In this document: piece after piece, positions 1-12,558 of the stretch | How positions within the stretch are numbered: the stretch's first letter is position 1 | Layout of the letters: each line of letters opens with the position of its first letter | Assembly (NCBI GenBank): GCA_030704615.1 | Contig: CM060732.1 | Coordinates: 60,369,053-60,433,052, forward strand | Source: Takakia lepidozioides | Lineage: Eukaryota > Streptophyta > Takakiopsida > Takakiales > Takakiaceae | Direction of reading: 5' to 3' | Length of the DNA: 64,000 nucleotides | Translations under genes and position numbers: made by a program | The notes under the pieces: generated by a model | Told to the model about the DNA's origin: nothing | The model's input: the letters and a program-made list of their open reading frames with translations, nothing else | The model's database searches: none

Positions 1-1297
1 ACGTCGTACGTCAGGGAGCCTTATCAAACAAATCGATCCAATCCCATCCAGGCCTCTTCCCTATCCACATACTTTCATCCATCTCTGAGGCTCCAGCTCA
101 GAAGAATGCACTCGGCAGGGATCACGGACACAACCCTGTAACCATTCACTGGGACGAATTTTATTACTTGCACACGCTCCGCTTACAGCAGACTCGTACA
201 AAGAAAACTGTTACACCACATCTCCTCGCATTCACGTGCCCTAATATCTGTTATCCCTATCCTGGCTCCCCAGTCTCTCAGACAGACAATTCACCGATGC
301 TCGGATGCATACACCTAACGATACACCTTATGGCCTGCTCGGAACACTACAAACACCCTACTCACATCACCTATGCCACACAATTCACGTAAACATGTCC
401 AAACTGTGCTGGAAGCCAGCAGCCCTATCATACAGCCACCCGCAGGGCCTGATGAACATATACGCCTCAAATCGATAAGCAAATCGATAAGCACTCACCA
501 CTGCAGTTGATGTGCTTCATACTCCCACACATCCCCTCAACCGTGGTTGCTCACCGCCTCACCGCCATCAATCTTGGGAAACACGTACACAATTAATCGG
601 CTGTGGTGCGCTAGGTATTACGAGAAGCTCCAACTGCTCCCTCGCAATGCAAGATAGTGCCCTGCATAGCGGGGAAGACGAGCCGGCCGCGACGACGATC
701 GAGAGCTCTCTGGCTATGGCTCCCACGCCCGCCCGCCCCGCGCGGGACCGCACCGCCTGCTGCCGGTCACCGCTAACAACCCGCAGTCCTCCAGGGATCG
801 AATCCCCATACCCTGCCTTGTCTACTATGAGATACTAAGTTATTTTTCTAGTTACTCTCCCAGTGACAGATTTCTGTAATAGATGGTCCGAGCAGGGATT
901 GTTCAAAAAGACTCCAGTGAAAGAACTGTGGAAGATGCAAGAGAGAGTTCCAGTGTCTGCAAAGGAGTCTGACAAGAGCCTCAGATTCCTCTTAGGGATG
1001 CATTGGGCTTGTATTTCTTCTTTCTTCTCGGCGGGCTTCTGGTGCTGCGTACAATCAGGATAGAAGTGCTCAGTCTCCAAAAGATTAGGGTGATCAAGGG
1101 AGGGTGGCTAAGGCCATGAGCAGCTAAACAAGCGGCTAGTCGCCACCCTAAGACTCCAAGTAGAAAATTTCCTTAAAACGTTATTGAGATAAGATCACTA
1201 CTTGGTAAACAGGGGGCAGAAGCCCTGGATTGAACTTTATTACAGATTATTTGAAGGGAAAAAAATTAAAACCCTTGATTGTAATTTATACTTTAAG

Positions 1298-1368
1298 CAT
1301 GTTCTGCATAAGAGCATGTTTTGCATGTTCTATTTTCATATATATTTTAAACATGTTCTGCATAAGAG
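1298..1368. repeat. 17-bp direct repeat, 54-bp period
   Basis: The 17-mer catgttctgcataagag occurs at 1298-1314 and again at 1352-1368, with related AT-rich sequence between. It looks like two units of a small tandem repeat. Confidence 0.7.
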
Positions 1369-1445
1369 GAACATTTATTTATTTATTCATTTATAAAGCC
1401 GGGAACAGACTCAGGGCCTGGCAGAACTTTATTGTACTAGAGAAG

Positions 1446-1525
1446 GGGCCGTGTTTGGCCGATTCTAGCGGCCTTTGGGCGAGCCCTATGGCCGCGCACA
1501 GGGCAGAGTCGGCCAAACACGGCCC
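1446..1525. repeat. GC-rich inverted repeat (hairpin)
   Basis: The arm at 1446-1466 and the arm at 1505-1525 are reverse complements at about 20 of 22 positions (core gggccgtgtttggccga). They are separated by a loop of about 38 bp. The sequence stands out from AT-rich flanks. It could be the end of a small inverted-repeat transposon or a foldback element; no coding sequence is linked to it. Confidence 0.7.
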
Positions 1526-1861
1526 GTTCACTCGCGTTACAAGCAGGTGTGGCGGATTCTCGCCGCTACGTGGCGCAATATGATTGCGGTTCAATTATCC
1601 CATAATGATTGCCCAGATTCAGAGCCCTGGAGAGGATATAATCGGGACCAGCCTCAGGGAAGGCGGGAGGGTTGATGGCTGACGACATGGGGCTCGGTGG
1701 TTAGGTCTGCCGTCCTCTGTGCCTAATCGGCCATCCCTGCCGATTCTGCCCTGGGTGACCGATTCGGCCTGAGAATTAGGCCGAAAAAGTGGCAGAATTT
1801 GCCACACGTGCTTTTTAACGATGTATGAAGTAGTAATCATGTATGATAATGCAAAACTGAT

Positions 1862-1975
1862 ATTTAATTATTGAAATATTGAAATGCTTGTTGAACTATT
1901 AACTAAAATATTGAGAATAACTAGCTGAAATATTGAAATACTTGCTGAAAATCTGGCTGAAATACTAAGATACAG
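1862..1975. repeat. AT-rich degenerate minisatellite
   Basis: Imperfect repeats of units such as gaaatattgaaatacttg and gctgaaatactaag occur through this interval. They give repetitive translations on the minus strand that are not a real protein. Confidence 0.6.
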
Positions 1976-2339
1976 AAATACCAGGGTCTTCCCAATAATA
2001 ATTCTGTCAATAGTCCAATGCTCTCTCTCCAATGGTGGCAACAAAACAGATAATGGTGATGGTTGGTCCAACCATAACAAACCACAAGCAATTCAGAGAG
2101 GGGGTGTCTATCCAGAATTTAGAGAGCCCAGACCTTCATCCCACTACATGCAAGTCTTTTGGCAAGAACTATATACATTTTGGTGCCGTCGTGTTTCCCG
2201 GACTTTCCCCCTCCCCCCCCCTCTACCCTCTGTTGTTGGAAATGCGGTGCCGCATTTCCATCTACGGTGCCGTAATAGGATAAGTGTCCCCTTCCAGCCT
2301 GTATCTTTGAATTATGGTTTTGTCTGCTAATGGATCAGT

Positions 2340-2680
2340 GTAAAGCATTCATTTTTTGGAGATGTATTCTCTATACAATCATTCAACTTCTTATAGTTCA
2401 CACAAACTCTCAGTTTGCCATTCTTCTTGGGAACTATCACAATGGGTGATAGCCAAGTTGTATACTCTATCGGGTATATGAACTTAGCCTCAGCCAACTT
2501 CTTGATCTCCTCCCCAACTTTTTGTGCATAGTTGGGATTTATCCTGTATCTTGCCTATTTAATTGGTACTGACCCTAGTTCCAATTCAATCTTATCTGGC
2601 AGATCTCAGGTGGTATCCCTTTCAAAGAGCGCCCCACTGCTTTCCATTTGTGGAGGCTGCCCCTGTTCTGCCGATATTAT
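2340..2680 (-). pseudogene. Ty3/gypsy reverse transcriptase fragment
   Basis: Read on the minus strand, the sequence gives the plant Ty3/gypsy RT N-terminal block in order: a KGIPPEIC-like lead, LPDKIELELGSVPIK, ARYRINPNYAQKVGEEIKKL, a FIYPIEYTTWLSPIV segment and VPKKNGKLRVCVNYKKLN. The last is the conserved stretch before the RT palm. The frame contains at least one stop (between SVPIK and ARYR), and the palm with the YxDD motif is missing. It is a short relic, with no LTRs recognised near it, and is not related by position to the large LTR element at 36.5 kb. Confidence 0.85.
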
Positions 2681-3426
2681 CACCTCTTGCCGCAAGTTGG
2701 GTATAACATCTGCATGAATGACTTCCTTGGATAATTGATCTCTCAAATTCAAGGCTTAGGGTTTATGGGATGTACACCTGAAATCTTGTATAATTAACTT
2801 TCTGCAAGCTCCATTGGACGTTTGGCTAGTTCCGAACATACCGATCATCATTGGATATCAAGCAGTTCTGGCAAAATGAGGTACCCAAGACCTACCACCT
2901 CATGTTGACTCCCCATTTCCCACTGTTATGCAACTTTCCGATGTTGAATGAATTATATACATTGATGTAGAATTAATCTCCAAGTGTTTTTACCAACAGT
3001 GCAGCAATACGCAAGGGATACTAACAAAGCACGAGAGAAAGGAGAGAGAAGAAAGAAAGAAATGGCAGAAAGTAGAGCAAGAAATGTCACTCCGAGAAGA
3101 CGTGCCTTGTGCATATAGGCTGCCAGGCACTTCTAGTCCTAAAAGCTGAAGGCTTCTCCCATTCAAGAAATTTCTTACGCCCACGGAAGGCCCAGAGATC
3201 ATTACACACATAACAAAGATGGAAAAGAAACAAAAAATAGGGTTGAGACTTCAGACCTGATTTCTGAGTCCCTCCTCGAAAATGTGAAATAATTTGGTCT
3301 GTTGCAAGTGACCGGTTTCCATTTCAACCAGTAAGTGGTACTGAACAACATACATATCCTCCGATACAGATACAAACATACAAACATATATACAGACACT
3401 GCTTGACACAATTGCTGGAGTTGATA
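2681..3426. other. Intergenic / 3' flank of minus-strand gene
   Basis: No gene is seen. This is probably the 3' untranslated region and downstream flank of the minus-strand gene that ends at 3427. Confidence 0.5.
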
Positions 3427-6400
3427 TTACACACCCTGCAATCCGCCACAGTAGAAGATTTGCACGGACTCACCGAAAGGACAGTATAGATCAACACACA
3501 CAATAATAACTTGGACAAAATAGAAACCTAGGTCTTGCGGGTCTTCAGCTTGTTGTGTAGCCCAGCAGTTGAAGCACTCCACACATAGAGGGATGCTTTG
3601 CAAATCCAAGCCATATCGTCTATATTCTTGAGTAGACCGCCCTGATTTGGAGGGTTTCAGATATAACTTGGAACGAAGGTCAAACTTCGCAGTGGCATTG
3701 GACCACTCCCAGCCCATTACAAGTGTAGAGAAGGTAAAAAGCAACACAAAGGCTGACCATATCAACAACCACAGGAGGATCAATAAGGAAGCTACTTACT
3801 ATGATGGCCTCGCACCGTCGCTCAAGTCTTCCTGCCAAGCGTTCTTCCCTTTTCTCCTTTAAGAAGTCCAAAGGCCAGGCTTCCCACACAAACTGTACAT
3901 ATGACACTCCTCTCTGCTCCCAGGGGCAAGACGACGAAGGCCAAGGTTTTGCTAACATGAGAGTAGGGAAGAAAGGGAAGAAGCTTTCAGTGGTCTCCAA
4001 CCATTTCGTTACTGGTTAAGAATATATTTCACAAAAACAAAAACAAATACAAATTAATATTTGATGCTCATTAATATCAAAAGCAATGTTAACTAGTGAA
4101 GGTATATATGTGAAGTTTGGGTGTTTTCCGGTGTAGGTATATCAGGATCTTCCCCCATTTTGGCACTGATGTGTGGTCTCCTCTTGAGGGAGGAGCCAAT
4201 AAACTGAGAAATCTACCAGTGACGACATTTTGATGACTTGAAGTGCACAAGTTGAGGTAGTGCACATAGATTGCATGTACCTAGTCTCTTCGGCTTGTTG
4301 GGTGAAGTACACATATACAAATGTGAAAAGCGAGAAACTGTACACTCGACATGGGGGATGATACTCTTTCACACACTTATCCCCGCAAACTTCTCTACAA
4401 TGTACAAAGAGTAAGCCTCGAATAGATGCTCGTGGTAAAAAAAATGCTTAACAGCCGTGTTTTGAACTACCATTACATACATGTGGATGCCTCTCAGCAC
4501 TCAGCCCTGCTGCAATGAGATGCCTGCAACCAACAATCATCATAATGTTTTTGGTAAGAAATAGGAGAGAGAAAATGTACTAGTAGACATTGTTTGTTGT
4601 AGTCTATTAGTAGAGAAAGAGAGACAGAATATACTCATAAGATGTTGTTTGCCGTGGCCTTGTGGTCATTGAGAAAGAGAGAGGGAGAGAGTCTTTATAC
4701 CTGAGAGCATAGTCTCCGCAAGCCCACTCTAAGGTTTGTAGTTTGTACCAGTGTGGAAACTAACCCCAAAATTGCCACTGCCAACATACAGGTACTTGAG
4801 TGTTGATGTCCATATTCAGTGACTTTGTGTTTATGTGTGAGAGAGAAGAGAGATGCAAGACACTGATTATTTCCATTGGATTTTACATACCTATGGGACA
4901 CAGTGGGACTACAAGATACTACCAAAGGGCAAAATGGAGACCCCAAATGCTGCCCAACGATGTAGAGCCTTATGCAGGATGGCCTGACACCGCAGAGAGA
5001 GAGAGGGACATGCAAACCTTCTTCAGTTCAACAGGATTTTTCTGGGAAGAAAGGGAAGTGTACCCTCTAGGAGACGAGAGCTTACCAAAACTGAGCACTG
5101 GTGCCATATGCCTAACCCCCTCATGCTGGTCAGTGGTTTTGTCATCGTGGGTTTCAACAACTGTGGCAACTGTTAGCCCCGTCAACGGGCCATTGCCTCT
5201 ATCACCCTCAGGCTCATCAAATCCATCCAGTTCTGTATCATTAAAAGTGAGGCGGCCAGGCACAGAGCCTCGGGGCAACTGCACAGGGATGTCAAGGTCA
5301 ATCCCTGTTTCCCTGCGCCGATGCTGGGGCGGGTCCATGAGCTCAACTGCATTAAGCTGTTGAGAGCTTGTGTCATACGGACCGATATTGAGAGCGCGAA
5401 CAATAAATTTGGTGGGGTCTGCCAGGCTCAAGGGAGGGGGACGATCCAGTGGCTTGTCAACCACACCGTCTGGGGAGCCTTTTGACAGCCCAACCTGCAG
5501 TTGCCTTTCATTCGGTCAGAGATGATTGCCAAGCAACAAGGAAAAAGCTACGGGGGTGAGAAGAGAGGACACCGATGATTCTATGCATTCATACAAATAC
5601 TCAGGATTCATGCCGAAGTTGCCATGGAGCCCAAATTGCTTAGCCACAATCAACGCAATGGATTCAGAGATTTTAGCAACAGTATCTCTCTCCCATCTAT
5701 GAGTACACAAGGTAGCAGAAAAAGATAGGATGTCCTGTCTCCCCTTCTTGCATATACAGTTCCTATCCTCATGACATGTACTAACCCTGTAGATTGCGTT
5801 CAACCAACTCCAAAAGATGTGAACAAGGTGGCAGGGAACTAGGAAGACGTGACAATCCAGTCATCTCTGATGTGTTAGAAACATTTTTGTAGAATTGGAG
5901 CTTTGGTGAGCTGGTGAATCTGGTGCCCTAGTCTTTTCAGTGAACCGGGTCCTTCACTTGGCCTGGAGCAACACTATTAGAGCTGTCCAAGCCAAAAGGG
6001 TCTGGCTCTGCAGAGATGCCGATATGCGGACTTTCCAAACACATATAGACCTTAGGAGTTCGATTTCATTTGGACCATCCAAAATCTCACTTGAATTCAT
6101 GTTGGGACAGGGTTGCTTAAGTGCCAACTGCAGCCCCCTTTCATTTGATCGTATTAGGCTGGGGGGACTGGTCGCCCCCCTCCCCTCTTTGTACTCTGGT
6201 GTTCTGAAATGAATTGGCATCTCGACTTTCAAAACAACAGAAAACAGGCAAATCTTTTGCAGTACCTGAGCTAGCTCATTTAGTCTCAGCATACATATTA
6301 GTTCAGCATCCATCAAGTTACTAATGCATTTAATTTGATAATATAATAAAGTACAGACCCTTCTAACCTGACCTGGTTCATTGAAGAAAGCCCGCTGCTC

Positions 6401-9089
6401 CCCTTGTCTCCATTGAGATGAGGCGACGACTCCGAATGGGCTCCGCCACTGCCACTAGTGCTGGTGGGCTCACCACCAGAGAGCCTGGCAAGCTTTGCGT
6501 ACCGTTGGATTGACCGCCGCTCTCTCCGTATAAGATCAGCCTCCTCTTGCCTCAGTTTCGCAAGCTCTTTCTGTGCTTTAGCAACATCTGCTCTTACTTG
6601 ATCCGCTGTGGCGAAATCCCGGTCCTGAAACCAGCAAGCACATTTCTGGCCTCAAAACTTTATACAGCAAGATGACATCAAAATGTTATGTGGGTATTGG
6701 TAACTTAGTCGTATTGATAACTTAGTCATTATGACCTTCAGTTCCAAAAACCAAATCCAATAAAACAAAGCCACTTGATCCGGGGCCAAAGAGTGCCAAG
6801 GCATAATGGAGAAATAGCCAGCCAGAGCAGCAGTTTTGGTGACAATATTTAGGCTAAGAAAATAAGAAATAAGAGAGAAGGACGGAATCGAATGAGCAGT
6901 AAAACATAGAAGAACTTGAATTGAAAAAAGGTTTCAATGGTAGATATAGTAGATGTAGAAAATATGAACCCCATCATTTGCAAGACCAGGCTTTGACTGC
7001 ATGTTCATTTTCTGGTTACCTCAGTCCCCACCTTTTCTGAGCCAAAATTCCCAGCAAACCCAGAGTGCAAGAAAGGAGACCTGTTCTTCCACACGCTTGA
7101 GGCTCTCTTCCTTCTGGCGGATGTGCTGCTCAGCCAGCAGTATATCATTCTTCAGTTCCTCACGCCGTTCCATTCGGGTGTCAGCATTCCACTTCTTCGT
7201 CTCCAAGTTTCGCTTACGCACTAGCGCCCTTGGCCTAGGTTCTGCATGCTGCAACATAGAGAGGCCACCACATGTTCAAATGCATTGACAACTACTCAGT
7301 ATCAACCTTAGCATTTGAAATTGAAAACTCTTAATGTCTCAATTTACATCAAACAAAGAATGAGACCAACCTGGGAGCGTGAATATCCATGCTTGAAGGA
7401 GTAGGTCTTCCGAATCTGGAAAAGGCATGGGTGTCCATATCAGTAGCAGTAAGGTCTACCATTTCGAGGATGGGGAGGTCTAACCCTGGGCCGTGAGTAG
7501 CCATGCTTGAACAGTTAGGTCTTCTGAACCTACCCACCAGCATTGTCTTTCCCTCTTTGAGACAGGTTCTATACTACACCATTCTAGCCCATAGGAGTAT
7601 AAACAGCACCTGTATACCAAAAAGGTTAAAATGCTCCACCACGACGAATGGGTCAGAAATCCAAAATGTTCCTGTGATTGGGCAGATATCAACTAGTGAC
7701 ATTACATGGTGACAACTACGACATACAGATTATAATCAGTAAGAATTCCGTCAAATCGACTGACAAATGCATGACAGTAATCAAGAGGGTCAGAAAGTGA
7801 CCGGGTAGCATCCAAATTGCAGTCCATAGATTGACTGAGATACATTGCAACTGCAGACGACCCTCTGACTTGCTTACAGATCAACTGGTGGTAAGTAGCA
7901 GGAGAGGAAGGGGAAGAAAGGACAAAGACATGTTGATTCCAGCTATACTCTAGATCCCTATTGGACAAACATACGAGATCTGATGTTGTTGCAGTTCCGT
8001 CACACCGTCGAGCAACTATACCAAGAATGTTGCCTACCATGTTTGCAGCTTCTCTCATGAGATCAGCACGGCGCCCCTTCTCCACCAAACAAGGGTCCCG
8101 GAGAGCAATCTGGAGAGCTGCCTCATTCATGAGCTTCATGTGCCCTGTCAGCACTCCATTTTTCCCTTTGGAATATATACGTGCCCGCCTCTCCAGATCT
8201 CCTCTGAGAGTGTTGTCAGTCAAAGTCTCGGTAGGGGATGGGACATTTGCTGAGACTGGCTCTGTTGAAACCCAATGCACCTCTTTGTTAGACCCAAAGT
8301 AGACTTTTCCATAGTTGTTATTCCAAGAAAAGCTCCAAGAAAACCACAAAAAAAAGACTGTCATTTTCAAATGAAAGACATTTTCAATCTGTCACCTGAA
8401 CATCTTGGCATGTCCAATGCTTTAGCTCAATCTGATAACATCTCAAAGTGTGGGGAGTTGCTTCATTACTGGAATAAGAAGTTAAGTCTAATGTTCAGCC
8501 TAATAAAGTTGATGTACACCAACCTGTCCGATTGAAGTTTTGCAAAAAGGGTGTCTCTGACAGGGGTGGGCTTTTGCTATCGCGCTCCAAATCTCTTTCC
8601 AATATGAGAGTGACTGGTTGTACATCTTGTCCTTCTAGCCCAACCATAGTCATGTTACACTGGAGAAGTGAAAACGAAACTGGGAGCTATGAACAACACC
8701 AGTTAGATATCATAAATATTCAGCATGTACATTTGAGAGAAAACAACATCCCATGAAACCTTACCCCGTTCAACTGGATTGTCAGCACGAATGCGCAAGC
8801 TGGTAATTGACTTGGGGTCAAAAAGTTCCAGATCTTCCACCTCGGCCCACAATTCATCTACCAAATGTGCCGCCTGCCCAGGGGCAGCATCCCCAACCTT
8901 CATCTCTAGCACAATGTGAGCTGCTTCTTTAGCCAAGACGAGTTTTGCCTTGATTTTGCCACGCAGATCATCAAAAGACTCGACTGCTGGAATGTAGACC
9001 ATTTTCCGCTTCAGGCCCACCATCGGCCCCGGCATCAGCAACAATTTGTAGGAGTTTCCAGCTGCCCCGCCCATTTTATGTTTCTCCAT
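3427..9089 (-). CDS. Unrecognised 8-exon gene, 675-residue coiled-coil protein
   Basis: Exons on the minus strand: 9089-8765, 8679-8524, 8303-7975, 7248-7081, 6624-6373, 5494-5086, 3909-3800, 3705-3427. Phases match at every junction and the total is 2028 nt. The first ATG after the upstream in-frame stop is at 9089; a second Met lies five codons on. Visible order: an N-terminal globular region (about 1-160); a basic segment (about 205-265) with SKGKNGVLTGHMKLMNEAAL; two Lys/Arg/Glu-rich helical exons (about 270-400) with heptad-like coiled coil; a Ser/Gly/Pro linker; an acidic region (about 415-550); and a C-terminal basic helix followed by a Cys-containing tail. No signal peptide is seen. 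I do not recognise the family and assign no function. The last two exons are the least certain, and the reading frame could end differently there. Confidence 0.6.
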
Positions 9090-9152
9090 CTCTTCCCTCA
9101 CGCAAGTTTCTCCAACACCCTCAGTGCCCAACGTGCATCAACACCTGTGCTC

Positions 9153-9670
9153 CTACACTAATCTTCCATGATCTGTTTCCATAGCCGACTCGACGATTTT
9201 CTCTACGGTGTACAATCCTTTCACTTTCGCCATACAACTCTTCCAAATTACAGCCACACTATCTACTAGGCAATGCCATCCGATTCTCCCATCGCCGCAT
9301 GCAATTGACCTGTACAGAAAACGCCAAAAATTACACTTTGTCTTACAGAAAGGGATACCGACCCTGCCGCCGGGGCAGAGGTTTTCGAACAAACAGAGTA
9401 CGAAACACAGCCCAAATTGATACCAACACAACTACCATTGGCGCACAACGGAATACTCCTGTAAAACAGTAGAGTTAGAAGCAACCTGAGTAGTCTCTCG
9501 CAAAGAGAGAGGGAGAGAAATGAAGGAGATGGAGCTAGAGCGCACTACCTTGAGCTCAAAAGCATATCGTTCACGTAATCTTCAATGCTCAGCTGATTGA
9601 GACTGGCTTGCATTGCAAACCCTTCATTCAATTCTGCAAGCTTCACCCGAAATCTCCACCCAATAAGCTG
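9153..9670 (-). CDS. Tentative two-exon coding fragment
   Basis: Two minus-strand segments, 9670-9549 and 9309-9153, join in frame across GT/AG junctions. They read through ELNEGFAMQASLNQLSIEDY and then KVKGLYTVEKIVESAMETD before a stop at 9153. No upstream exon with a start codon was found; an ORF at about 9838-9671 ends in a stop just before the acceptor. The fragment could be the end of a small gene, 5' leader exons of the gene starting at 9089, or chance. No family is recognised. Confidence 0.25.
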
Positions 9671-11083
9671 CTAGGAGAACTGAAGGACGGCTGCAGAAAC
9701 ACAGAGAGCAGAATCCATCAAATTTGAAAGTTTTGTGGATTTATCACAAGACTTGGTGGGCGAGGTGACGTTGAAAGACTCCCGGCCCGGCAGCTGCTTT
9801 GTCCATTGCTTGCTCTGGGGTAGGGTTAGGGGAGCTGCCATCTCTCCCCTCCCCTCCTCCACCCTCACCCCTCCCCTCTCCCATGGGATGCACGCACACA
9901 TCCATTCTCCAACTCGGATGAAGGACGCTCGGGGATGAACGTTCGACGATTCAAGGATGAGAGGCGATAGGATGAAAGTAAACTGTAGCTCTGTCATCAA
10001 TGTGAGTGTAGCAGTAACCTTTAGACTTCAGATGGTCTACTACTTGCCGTTGTATCACAGGCGATCAGGCAGGCTCTGGAGCTTCAAACTATCCCTGTTC
10101 AAATACATGATTCCTTGACCACCAAAGAGAAGGGTTACAAATCATACAAAGAGGCAACAAGCCTGTACTCATTAGGCTCAAAATTCAGCGAACACTGTCT
10201 CAGACTGCAAGTAAAGCGACAGTACCAATTGTCATCCAATTAAAAAAGAAATAGATGTATTTTTGCAAATGCAAAACCCATACTAACCTCCGCCAGTCTG
10301 ACATTTAACTGTAGTTAGATGGACAAACAACCTGGAATATATACCTCCTCTCTTATTCAAAATTTACAGGGAAGGTCCTCAAAAGCTCGAGTTGACATTT
10401 TGATTGATAGTGTCTACATACACTCTGGGGCGAGAGTACAGCACTCTGGTCTGTAACAACATCCAGACACCTCAAAGGATTCTTAGCAACGCAAAAACTA
10501 TTTACAGATCATCTGCAAGTATCAGTGCATTTACTGGAGGGCCTTCCGAGGGTGAGTGATTTCAAGTTCGCCATTAAGGGCCTGCCACACAACCAGATGC
10601 CAACACACTCAGTCATGACCCTCATACATGTAGCGTGCAGATGTATAGAGAGAGAGATGCACTTTTTCAAGTTATTTGTAGATATATGATCTGACAAACA
10701 TTTGTCCACTAAACAGGATTCCTCTTCTCATAAGACAAGCAGGCCAAAGAAGCTATGATGCATAATGTGAACGGCAAGTATGGAGGGATCTGGTGAGGCG
10801 AACAACCCCCTTACATGCGGCATTTTCCATCGCCATTTGCCAAACTCTTGCCCAAGAAGCTTCCCATAAGGAAGAACTTGCATACAATCCAAGCAAGCTG
10901 ACAACAAGCCATTCTGTTTCCTTCTGCTGGGCAGTTTCATTCTTTTCAAATGTTTGCTGGTGTGTTCCCGAACTCACTAATGAATAGGTCGAATTTGGAT
11001 ATTGTGAAAACCTCAGTGAGACTAGGGAAATTCCACTTTTGCTCAGGCTCAAATCCACTTCTAGGCTCATCAAACTAAGCTAA
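9671..11083. other. Intergenic, CT-rich tract
   Basis: No gene is seen. A C/T-rich, promoter-like tract lies at about 9835-9890. The part from about 10.1 to 11.08 kb is probably the 3' flank of the DUF538 gene. Confidence 0.5.
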
Positions 11084-12558
11084 TCAAGACCAGGGTGTCA
11101 TAATCCAGAAAGGAGGCTGTACCTTGGTCACCCATGAGGAAAGGCTCATGCTGCTCGTACTCTCCCTCCCCTCTGCTGCTAGGTCATTGCAAGGAGGGGC
11201 AGACTCGAAAGAAGCCTTGGAGAGTCTCTTGGACAAGAAGCCAACCTCAAAGTAGATGTAGGGAGATTCAGGAACGTCCACATGGATACCAGTGACTGGC
11301 AGCCACACAAAATATTCCTTTGCTTGAATGCCAGACAGACTTTTGATTGCACCAAAAGCAATCTGTCCCTTGATAGTGTCATCATAATATACCTGCACAG
11401 GTTTCAAGCACAATCAGATAAAATTTCAGTAGTATCAAACAGTGAGCAAAGTTTTATCTGTTGCAGGTAACATCCTCAGCATATCACGTCTTCCAAGAAC
11501 AGAGTAAGATGTGTCCTGCATTGTCACATGGACTGTCTTCAGGTCTTAAGGATGTGACAGCCCTCCTAATGTCTTTAAACTACGAGGAGCCGATTGCCAG
11601 CTCTATCTCAGCATCTGGTTAGATGACTAAATCAAGCAGAGGCCCTGATAGCATCATAGCTTCACATCATCTACAACTAAATGCTTAATTGTACACCTAA
11701 AATCCATAACTGCTAAGACCTTTAGAGTTTCCAGTATGGACAGTGACTTCCAAGTCAGTGCAGTTGCCAGAGAATGGTATGAGCTTTAAATGAACGAAAA
11801 GCTGGTAGTCCGTTACTCACAACTGGACATATGCCAGGTTCTCTATCTGTTTTGTGCAAAATGCCAATAGCATATGCATCCCTTCCTGTGATTTTCGTAA
11901 TTTCCTTTCAATTTTTTTCAGACGGCCATGGATGTTCAGGGAACATTTTTAGCGCACAAATCAACCTGGTTAGTTTTAATCTGTGATACTTCCTGTGCCG
12001 CATAGAGATTACGTTATTCTGAGGTCTTAGCACAAAGAGGACAAATGGAAGAAGCGCAATAGAAATGCAGCCATTATTAGATCCAAACAGAGAATATACG
12101 AAAAAGATCGCCAAATGGCATGGTTTAGGGTTTATGTACATGCATGATATCTGTGCGAGAACTCCCTTAATAGATTGACTGGCAGGAAAGAAGGTTTACG
12201 CTCAACAATTTCAGGAACAGGGAATGAAATTCTTCGATACGATGTACATCAACATTAGCAGCCAAATTAAATGGATGATCGAAGACGCATGCGGTCTAAG
12301 GAACCACAAATCCTGAATTTCCGAACAAAGCAACACACAAATGAGAAAGGAGTAGTATACCTGATCCTCGAAATTTGCATAGCACGATTTGGTCAACTCC
12401 ACCTCAAATTCCCCGTTCTTAGACAGGGAGTAACTCTTCACAGATGCGGGAAGCAAGCCGATCGGCAGGCCGTTGTCATCCAGGATGTCGTAAACGGAGG
12501 CATCCACCAGTGCCACAAGGAGCACCGCTACAGCGACAATTACCATCATTCTCGCCAT
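11084..12558 (-). CDS. DUF538 family secreted protein
   Basis: Exons 12558-12361 and 11392-11084 on the minus strand give 168 residues. The 20-residue N-terminus is a hydrophobic signal peptide ending near VDA-S. It is followed by the hallmark DUF538 sequence: SVYDILDDNGLPIGLLPASV, then ELTKSCYANFEDQ at the exon end, and VYYDDTIKGQIAFGAI, LSGIQAKEYFVWLPVTGI and YIYFEVGFLSKRL in exon 2. The intron (968 bp) falls exactly between EDQ and VYY. The family is plant-specific and of unsettled biochemical role; most members are small secreted or apoplastic proteins. The C-terminal tail after ESAPPCN is about 35 residues and could be replaced by another exon, since a possible donor (AAG|GTACAG) lies within it. 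Confidence 0.88.

Larger units (their letters stand above)
1..2339. other. Intergenic, no gene seen
   Basis: No open frame here has recognisable protein similarity or plausible splice structure. The stretch contains a short direct repeat (1298-1368), a GC-rich inverted repeat (1446-1525) and an AT-rich degenerate minisatellite (1862-1975), listed separately. The GC-rich part around 700-800 looked at first like a tRNA 3' arm but does not fold into a cloverleaf. Confidence 0.6.

Noticed and set aside
760-830. tRNA-like 3' arm (ggatcgaatcccc)
   Set aside because: No acceptor stem, D arm or anticodon arm can be paired around it.
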